This document shows, piece after piece, positions 55,931 through 64,000 of a stretch of DNA of 64,000 nt; positions within the stretch are counted from its first letter, which is position 1, and every line of letters begins with the position of its first letter. The notes under the pieces are model-generated. The model had not been told where the DNA came from. It saw only the letters and a list, made by a program, of their open reading frames with translations, and did no database searches. The DNA comes from Chondrilla cf. caribensis (lineage: Eukaryota > Porifera > Demospongiae > Chondrillida > Chondrillidae), in the NCBI GenBank assembly GCA_964020155.1, contig OZ026558.1:2577163-2641162 (forward strand). Direction: 5' to 3'. A program made the translations under genes and the position numbers.

Positions 55931-58900
55931 ATGCTGAAGCAACTAGTACTGATCATGATCGTTGCCACTCTGGGTGAGTCTACACTCCACTAAGAAGGCA
56001 TGTGGGGTAGAGTAAGAAACCGGAATTCGGCCGCGGCCGTCTGTAAATTCGGCCACCTAGCTCTCCGTGAATATATACGATGGAAAATTTAAACTAACGT
56101 CACTTGTAGGCCTTATGGTAGATAGGGTTCAAGAAATAAGAGTGTTCAGTATATGGCTCAAGGGAGAAAATCCGTTATCCTGGCGATGGCCCAAAAAAAT
56201 TCGGCCGCGTATAGTGGGAATTCGGCCGGGGTTGGTTTTCTCAGCCAATTTCTGTTGGATAAGAACGAAAACCTCCCTGCATGCTCCCATACATGTCTCC
56301 TAAAACATATTCGTATTTTGGCGTGAACCGTCACCGTACGGCTGAATGGGCAGCGAAGAAGTAGTGTATTCGAAATTCGGCCACAGCCAACGACTAAAAT
56401 ACATCATTTGGATTCTAAGTAAAACCTGATTTTCTATCCCTTGTACACCCATACAGCCCCTACAAAATAATGGTAGTCGAGGGAGGTCTTCTAAAGTTAG
56501 TCAGTGTTGAATGAATCCATGTCCAGATACAGAATCCATGAAGCCAGGCCTTCAGATTGCCTTATTTTAGACCAATCAATGAACATTCCAAACAGTTGTA
56601 CGTGTGGTTTCTCACTAGGAATTGTTAATGACCGTTTACTACTAGCATATGACACTGGATCGTGGATTTCCTATTATTGTCAAGATCTCTCAAATATATC
56701 TAATAATAATAATATACTATGTGCCTCCGACTGGTTCAATGATGTGCATAGTGACTGTTCTAAGACTTATGAATCAGATGTTAATGGTATTGAAGTTACA
56801 TTATCATTTCTTTATAGTTGTAGGACTATTGTTTGACACATCTATACCGATGTTCAAACAATTCTTTCCACAAATTAATCATTCAGCGTGCAATGTTTTA
56901 TATGTGCCTGAAGAAGCCCATAATGGGTGAAATGTTGCACGCTGAATGATTAATTCGTGAAAAGAATTGTTTGAATATCGCTATAGACGTGTTAAACAAT
57001 AGTCCTACAACTATAAAGAAATACAACCAACATGTCTAACAGCTTTCACATGCTATAGCTTAAAGTAAATTATTGTCAAACTTCAGGCCTAGGAGATCTA
57101 CCACATTGTACTTGGAAAATACTCGTGAATATGTAGATAAGATAATGATTTAATGACAAGATTCCCCCACGGACCAAACAGCTGTGCAGATACAACCTGT
57201 TTTCTAAACTCTGTACATTCTATAGTGGGAGCTGTCACAGTGTTCGTTGGTGGTGCTTTGCCATTATCAGAACAAATACCATTCAAAATGGCTGCAATCA
57301 GACATGAGGGATATTATGAGGTCAGTATTGAAACAAATTATCAAGGTAGCCACTCACCCTGTACGATGATAGTTGAGGATCATCAAAACAAGTTGATGAT
57401 ACAGCTACCTTTGCCAAGTAAGATACTGCTACATGCAGCTGACAATTATAATTCGTTCAATAACATTGCTGAATTATGTATGTGTGTATGCATGACATTG
57501 TGTTTCTTTATCAAAATGTTCACACACACATACATGCACACATGCACGCACTCACACAAGCACACACACACAATGCATATTCTATATTGTACATACAATT
57601 AGCACAAATAACTTACACAAATTCTTCAATATTAAATTTTTGGTAGATCAGCAGACCACAATATACAATATCCCTTTCCAACAAGAGATTATTCTTACTT
57701 GTGATAATAAACGCGGAATATCGTTTGAAATACCTAGTGAGTGACTGTATGTTTATGGTATGCATATCCCAATTTGCTAACAACCACTGTGTACATACCC
57801 ACACTTGTATGTGCATAGAATACAGAGGGGTAGCTGTGTCTGAACCACAGATAATATGTCTTCACAAGTAGATATGTACTTATCTGTATACCTTTTAGAG
57901 GTACACCTACACACACATAAGAACAAGGAGTGTTGTGGCACCTACAAATATGGGAAACTTGATTCAATGCACTGTATGCATGTATGGATAAGCAATGGTT
58001 TAGAACTCCAGCTATCATTTTTATATCAATGATGAATAATGGCTAGAGAGTGATATTAGCCATGCATGGTTATTATATACATTAAAGTGCTATCAAAATC
58101 CCTCTAACTGAAAACCAGGTCGATGTACATGTTAATGCATTAAGGAATTACATAATTGGTTCAATTAAACTACATATTGAGGTAGCTCAATACTAGTTGA
58201 AACCTGACTTAAAGTGCTTAAGCACTCCAGTGGAACCTATTTGGACTCCTGTTAAGTGGTATAGTTGACATGGAATCAAATTACCTAGCTTTTTTACGCA
58301 TAATAATTGTTATTATACATACAGTTGAAAGTTAAAGAATAAGTGCAATTTACCTTTTCTTAAGATCCGGAGTGTCCTGAGCCTCCTGAAATCAATTATG
58401 GTTCCAGGACATATGACAGAAGAAGGGCAACTTATACATGTGATTTTGGTTACACACTGCAAGGTAATCCCATCCTGACTTGCGATATTAAATTTGGAAT
58501 CTGGACCCCAGAGCCACCAATATGCAGTGATGGAGAGAATAATCATACATTGTCAAGTCAGTATTATATTATCATGTTATTTTTATCCATACGTTATGTA
58601 CATGGAAGGTGGATATTTGAGAAAAATACACTTTTGCGCATCTTACAAATAATATGCAATAATATCAATTATCACATTGTGGTACATTTCCATGCATAAT
58701 AGATCAATCGGATCAACTTCCATATCCATTCTACGATGTCTATGAAAATACTGCTTTTGTATCAAAAACAGGTCAGGCATGTGCAGTGATGATACTCTAA
58801 CACATCCAACAAATTGCACATGCAATATCAAAGTCACAAGCTACATATATACATACTGTGCATTATTCTTTGTGATTATATACACATATGTAGCAATGCC

Positions 58901-61900
58901 TACATGTGAACACCCTGGGAGGTTAGCTAATGGTCAGGTTGAATCAAGAAGAGGGACTGCAGTAGGAGAGGGGGTGTATTACACGTGTAATAAAGGGTTC
59001 ACTCTGAAAGGAGACTCGTTTAGAACATGTCAAAAGGACTACACTTGGAGTGGGATTGCTCCAGTGTGTGCAGGTACATTTATGCTGATTATACATCTGT
59101 ACATAGACCCTGTATAAATCTTAATTTATATTATAAATAAATCTTAAATGCCTACAATGCATACTTGCATATACCTAAGAGATGTACATAGAAGAATGCA
59201 TACGTACATAGCTATGGTGGTTAATGGCAGCCAACAAACAACAACAACAAACAAACTCAAACACGAGCAAACAATAAGAAATGGAATTTTTTCTTATGAT
59301 TCTAAACTTTAAGGGTAACATCACTTGAGTGTTGTTTCCCTTCAATGTTTTCATAGAACTTCATGTGCATAAATTATAAATACACATTCTTTAAATAACA
59401 CAATTCTCTACTTTGAATAAAACATCTACTACCAGTCTCATTCCAATACACCCTTCCCCCAAGGGTTGTCTAGGGATTAGTTTAATTCTCTACATACACA
59501 GACTACATTCGTACAACTGATATATAATAGGCTTATAATAATAATATGATTTCACCACTGCAGCTTGTTGGCTGCAAATACAGTTGTATGGAGGGAGCCA
59601 CAGATGTGAAGGTCTGCTGAGAGTAAATTACTTTGGGTTCTGGGAAACAATCTGTACCAGAGATTTCCCTGACACAACAAAGCAAGTTATATGCCATCAG
59701 TTGGACTGCGGTGATCTGTGAGTTATACACTACACGAGCTCCGCTTCCAATGAGGGACACTTGTAGCATATGCAGTGAGAACACCATCCTTTGTTCATGT
59801 ACTGTGTGGTTATGTACTATATTGACACCTCTTGTGGAATGTTACCAAAATCCCTTTCTCAGGCATGTCAGCACCAAACCAGCCCGCGTTTGCATCAAGC
59901 ATAAGTAATTTATGATGCAACCGATATTATGGTTGCATCATAAATTACATTCACAAGTGTTCCAACATGCCAAATCACCATTGGGGCAGTAAATGTTATT
60001 GGGAAACAGACCAAATATGTCTGGTTACACAAGACCTCTAAAGACACCAGACATCTTTATGACCCAATTCCAAGTACTAGGACAATGAAACGGATGTTGT
60101 GACAGATGTAATGAGCACGTCAATTGATTATATGTAGCAGTAACAAATTTTGCACCTGCGTGGAATGGAGGTGATGGCTTTGTGAAATTCACATTGCGTT
60201 ATATGCTTACTGATAGCATTTGTGAAGAATGGTTATGACAAAATTAATTTTCAAATAACTGCAGCCGTAATACCCAGTAACTGCAATACCCTTTGCATTT
60301 CTACATGACAAAGGAAGGGTGCATTAGCAAGGAAAGAGTGCAAGTGGCACAAATATCCACTCACATTGCACTTTGATCTACCCATGCAACATACCACATG
60401 TACAATTACTGTACACCTGTTTAGTTTCAGCATGACTATATATGTATGTATCTGTGAAAATATAATGTACTGTGTGATGTAAAAATACACACTTTCCTCT
60501 CTTTATCATGTAGCATACCTGGAGGAAACTTACAGTAAGTACCGACATTCCATATGTATACACATATACATAATACTGATAGATGAGTATGCCCGTACCC
60601 ACATGTAGCATACATCATTATTAGTACAAATCAAACCAACAATCTTCTATCCAAAATTCCACTTCATTCAAGAGATCTGAGGCCATCCACAATGTACTCT
60701 ATTAAGTGGAAGTTTAGTTAGCATTACAAATTTAAATAAATTAATGATGTCCTTCGAAGGTTGTGTCAAATGGGTCTACTGTACAGTATATTCACAGTAT
60801 GCAGTATACAATAAGATGGTATCCTTGAATGTGTGTGGTGAGTAATAATTTAATGGTATTGTGTAATTGCAGGGTTCAGTCATTTACACTGTATCTATTC
60901 TCGAACAATTATAAATGCAATGGAAACGAACAGTCCTTGTGTGAATGTGAACACACAGAAGGATATTGTCCACCTTCAAACACAGCATTGAGCACAGTTA
61001 TCATCCAGTGTGAAGAAGGGGTTAGTTTCAGACATGAAACAACATATTTGAGTAATACACACTGGGACATGACATGATGTATGTACACATGTATAAGCAG
61101 AAACTGAAGTCCACAGTCTTAGTTAAGTAAGGCAGCTTTTGTATATTATCTTCAATAACTCCATAGTTTACACAAGCATTCTACACACTAGCTCAATGTA
61201 CAAAATAAAATAGTGTATGTTTGTGTACATATCTACCTAATTCTTTTTTTCTATTCAGCATCAGCCAGGTGACACAATTGGCTCTATTGAAGGTACAATA
61301 TGGACTGAGTTGATTGACCACACCTTCTCACAATTCAAAATGTATTGTGCATTTAAACAGTTTATTGAATAGAGACAGCTTCTATAACCCCAGCTGCTAT
61401 CTCAACAGTATTCCTCAGTACATGTAAAGGAAGTCATCAGTATTCACAGAGTACCAATATTAACAAAGTATACATTGTACATGTACTTGTAATGAAAATG
61501 TTCAATACTGTAACAGTATTTCTTGAATGCTCAATGCTCCTTAGGTTTCATTTGGCAAAAGAAATTAATACAATATCCTTTCAATTGTGCACTGTATATA
61601 ATGCTTAAACATTATTTTAACTCTCCATTAATTGTAATGAAAAAGAAGTACTAAGCAATAAACATCAAATGAAGCAAAAACGATATTTAACTAAAACTTA
61701 TATAGTAATAATTTGGCAAATACATGCTTCATAGCTAAGAAAAATTTACTGTATGCGAAATACTTTATTGCACCCAATTACACTAAACAATAGATTACAA
61801 GTACATACGTATGATTATTTATGAGCATTTATATCTTATTGTATGTGACAGATCCTGTGACAGAACTGAAAGGTGGGCCAGATCCTTGTCAGGGACAGGT

Positions 61901-63014
61901 TATAATAAGAGGAGGAGTCTACGTACCTTACCGTGGTGAAGCCATACTGTGCGATAAAGAAGCACCACTGGAGATGGCAAATGTTATATGCCGTCAAGTT
62001 GGATGTGGACCACCTGAAGACAACCCTCCATTTGAGCATAGGCTTAAGTGAGTGTGAAAACATACGTATGTAAGGTATAATACAATTTGCTGCCACCAGA
62101 TATAGAATTACTATGGTAAAACCCTACTTGTTGTAGCAATGCCGGTCTTTTGGTGGAATCATACATCAAAATGCAGTGAATAATAGATATTTTATCAACA
62201 TTCCAAAAACTGAAAGGTTGCATTCTATGCAAACTAGATCTATCATTTCAATGCAACTTTCATACCTCATGATCACTCAGAGTACTACAAGATATAACAC
62301 ACAGTGACTTTTGCTAATATCTGTTGTAATTACGTAGATGGCTTCCACCAAGTGATTCAGTGGATGGTGAAAGTGGTTTCAAGTGCAGTGGATGCGAACC
62401 AGGACTGGGCTATTGCAACCCCACCCAACCAAATTGCCCCTCAACTGACTACATACTTGCCTTGACATGTGCTAAGCCTGAGCGTGCATTAACTAACAAA
62501 GGTATAGTTTAAACTATAATACATATGTTGAATGTACATGTGCCATATACAGTAATACAATTCTGGTAATTATCATATTGCAAAATATACATGCCTATAT
62601 ATTATCATTATGCTAAAAGCCAATCAAGGATCTAACACAACTGAAGTATTTGGATATAATATTAGTAATTAGACGGATTTCAATTATATTCCAACTAACA
62701 CATGGACATGCAGTACTTAGTTCATTTGGCTTCTGATACTGTTAATATTGATTGTTACAATTGCAGGTACTTGCAGTCCTGTCAAGTACACACCACGACC
62801 CTTTGAGAAAGTAATTAATGGGACTGAGTACACCTGCAAATCACTAGGACACATACGCCTGTGTCCCAACATTGTGGATGTCGATGGAAGGTGCTGTAAG
62901 GGACTAGCAACGCCAAAGAAAGTGAGATACGACTGTTACCCAAAGATTGAAAAAGGGGAAGTAATCGAAGGGTATCTGTTAAAGTCTGACTACGCTTTTT
63001 GCAAATTTGGATAA
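55931..63014 (+). CDS. Secreted CCP/SRCR protein, 12 exons, 581 aa
   Basis: Exons 55931-55973, 57190-57417, 57647-57736, 58365-58556, 58703-58771, 58894-59073, 59564-59717, 60873-61020, 61259-61292, 61852-62047, 62338-62501, 62767-63014. All phases agree and the sum is 1746 bases. Order: signal peptide MLKQLVLIMIVATLG; an unknown module (15-120); CCP/sushi 1 (about 121-175, ECPEPPEINYG ... GIWTPEPPIC); a short linker; CCP 2 (about 209-267, PTCEHPGRLANGQ ... TWSGIAPVC); SRCR 1 (about 270-366, VICHQLDCGDL); SRCR 2 (about 393-492, NVICRQVGCG); and a Cys-rich tail (500-581) unlike CCP or SRCR. CCP and SRCR modules bind proteins or carbohydrates outside the cell, often in immunity. There is no membrane segment. 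Each SRCR is split by a phase-2 intron after the CGDL/RLK position. Exon 2's acceptor is the weakest call. Confidence 0.8.
56504..56836 (+). other. Open frame inside intron 1, status unknown
   Basis: A 110-codon frame (MLNESMSRYRIHEARPSDCL..., GSWISYYCQDLSN) lies in the first intron of the CCP/SRCR gene. Its end overlaps the left arm of the palindrome at 56806. No matching splice signals were seen, so it is not joined to the gene. Confidence 0.25.
56806..57022. repeat. Inverted repeat with about 92-bp arms
   Basis: ATTTCTTTATAGTTGTAGGA at 56806 pairs with its inverse ending at 57022. The arms differ at about 8 positions and surround a loop of about 30 bp. Possibly a foldback element in intron 1 of the CCP/SRCR gene. 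Confidence 0.93.
59905..59948. repeat. Hairpin, 18-bp perfect arms
   Basis: GTAATTTATGATGCAACC, an 8-base loop, then the exact inverse, in the intron that splits SRCR 1. Confidence 0.95.
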
Positions 63015-63867
63015 GAAGACATATATAGAGGGGCTAGGATGCCCTTTTGCTCAGAGCTGCAAACATACATGTGAACATACATAAGAAGCTGTCGTGAACA
63101 AATATTATATAGGGAACTCAATATTACTATGCTTATTATTCAATGAAATTCATGCAAATGAGCTTTGCCTATTTTGGGTGATGACATTGTGATTCGTGAT
63201 TTTGTTGGACATAAGAATCCTATCATTTAAGGTATGTACCCTTCATATGGGTGGATATTCTTGTGTGTGCACATACCTGTCCACACACAAACTTTCAAAA
63301 TGACTTTCAGAGGCATTTTGGGCATTCTAAAATTCCTGCCACTACAGCTGCAATGCTATTCATCATTTCTTGAGAAGCAATGTTTCTATATGCACATGTA
63401 TGCATGTGCATATTATACAAGTGTCAGAACATACATGAACACGTACAATTTTCTCTAATTATGTGCACATATTATATTGTAAATGTCTATATATAATATT
63501 ATATATATACAAGTGTTTACATATGTACACCTGTATAAGTATATATGCACACGCGTCTGTACATACACATCCGAGTGTGTATATGTTCACATTGGGAAGG
63601 TACTTGTTGTACATGTACGTGCAGTTTTGTTCAGACACATATAATATGTATGTACATGTATGCATACATTGTTTATTGTATATTATGTCTGTACAGGCCT
63701 AGGTCTTTGTTATACACGTGCACACAGCTCTGTTTGCACATGTACTGTATGCATGTATATACCCTTCACACGAATGTACCTCCAAGGGGTGATCTGTCTG
63801 GTAAAGAGGTTGGCTGTAATGGGTCACCAGTGTGAGGAGAAGGGGAACTTGGAGTAATTTGATCCAC
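63015..63867. other. 3' flank and spacer; low complexity
   Basis: After the stop codon the sequence becomes rich in ACAT/GTAC words. A short frame near 63776-63830 (PPRGDLSGKEVGCNGSP) could belong to the next gene but has no good donor. Confidence 0.4.
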
Positions 63868-63876
63868 AGGCAGTCA

Positions 63877-64000
63877 ATGAGTTGTGAATGTCGGGAGGTG
63901 ATAATTCAGGAAGATGGCACTACTCTAAGAATGATCCTACAGATCAAGAAGGTGAACTCCAGTCAAGAACACTATGGGGCCTTTTCTCTCAAGATGACAC
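63877..64000 (+). CDS. Partial Ig-like exon at window edge
   Basis: After the acceptor GATCCACAG (phase 2) the frame reads SMSCECREVIIQEDGTTLRM followed by ILQIKKVNSSQEHYGAFSLK and runs off the window. The 'T-L-x-(M/I)-x-x-L-x-I-x-x-V-x-x-x-x-x-x-Y-G' spacing is that of Ig E-F strands, though the usual Cys after Tyr is absent. It would be the start of another extracellular gene next to the CCP/SRCR gene. Confidence 0.4.
   Translation, partial: MSCECREVIIQEDGTTLRMILQIKKVNSSQEHYGAFSLKMT

Overview
This is animal nuclear DNA. It has many small exons in short GT-AG introns, abundant (GT)n tracts, many inverted-repeat mobile elements and two kinds of non-LTR retrotransposon. The gene families (NACHT-LRR protein, CARD-like and death-fold modules, a secreted CCP/SRCR protein, Ig-like exons) and the very compact introns fit an early-branching invertebrate. 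A sponge is my best guess, but nothing here proves the phylum. All multi-exon models were built by hand from splice sites, intron phases and reading frames.

Layout. 1-3.4 kb: a complex tandem repeat, a possible receptor-tail gene end, and a terminal death-domain exon that looks like the 3' end of an earlier NLR-type gene. 4.1-7.7 kb: one copy of a roughly 600 bp duplication, a 25-bp minisatellite and a degenerate TTTGTTCAC array. 8.3-10.0 kb: exons of an unidentified gene whose frame is broken by one extra T. 10.35-33.5 kb: the main gene, an NLR-like protein with a short disordered N-terminus, one large NACHT exon and a series of small LRR-type exons. These are followed, unusually at the C-terminal end, by linker, CARD-like and death-domain exons. 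That 3' module is repeated (29.1-31.4, 32.15-33.5, and a lone death-domain exon at 37.07 kb), with a shared intronic minisatellite. The introns have collected many mobile elements.

34-48 kb: fragments of a minus-strand gene with a possible filamin-type exon, a poly-A LINE insertion dated by an empty paralogous site, the second copy of the 600 bp duplication, a minus-strand Ig-like gene that starts head-to-head with a small plus-strand gene (42.4/43.0 kb), several TA-flanked MITEs, and exons of one more gene. 49.8-53.0 kb: a long open LINE reading frame on the minus strand. 53.2-55.8 kb: TTAA-flanked and other inverted-repeat elements. 55.9-63.0 kb: a complete 12-exon secreted protein (signal peptide, unknown module, CCP, CCP, SRCR, SRCR, Cys-rich tail; 581 aa). 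The window ends inside another Ig-like exon.

Together the genes suggest an immune-recognition neighbourhood: an intracellular NLR-type sensor and extracellular CCP/SRCR/Ig proteins, reshaped by tandem duplication and transposons. The most interesting points are the C-terminal CARD-death module of the NACHT gene, its symmetrical phase-1 exon cassettes, and the death-domain copy fused in frame to a 17-bp tandem repeat.
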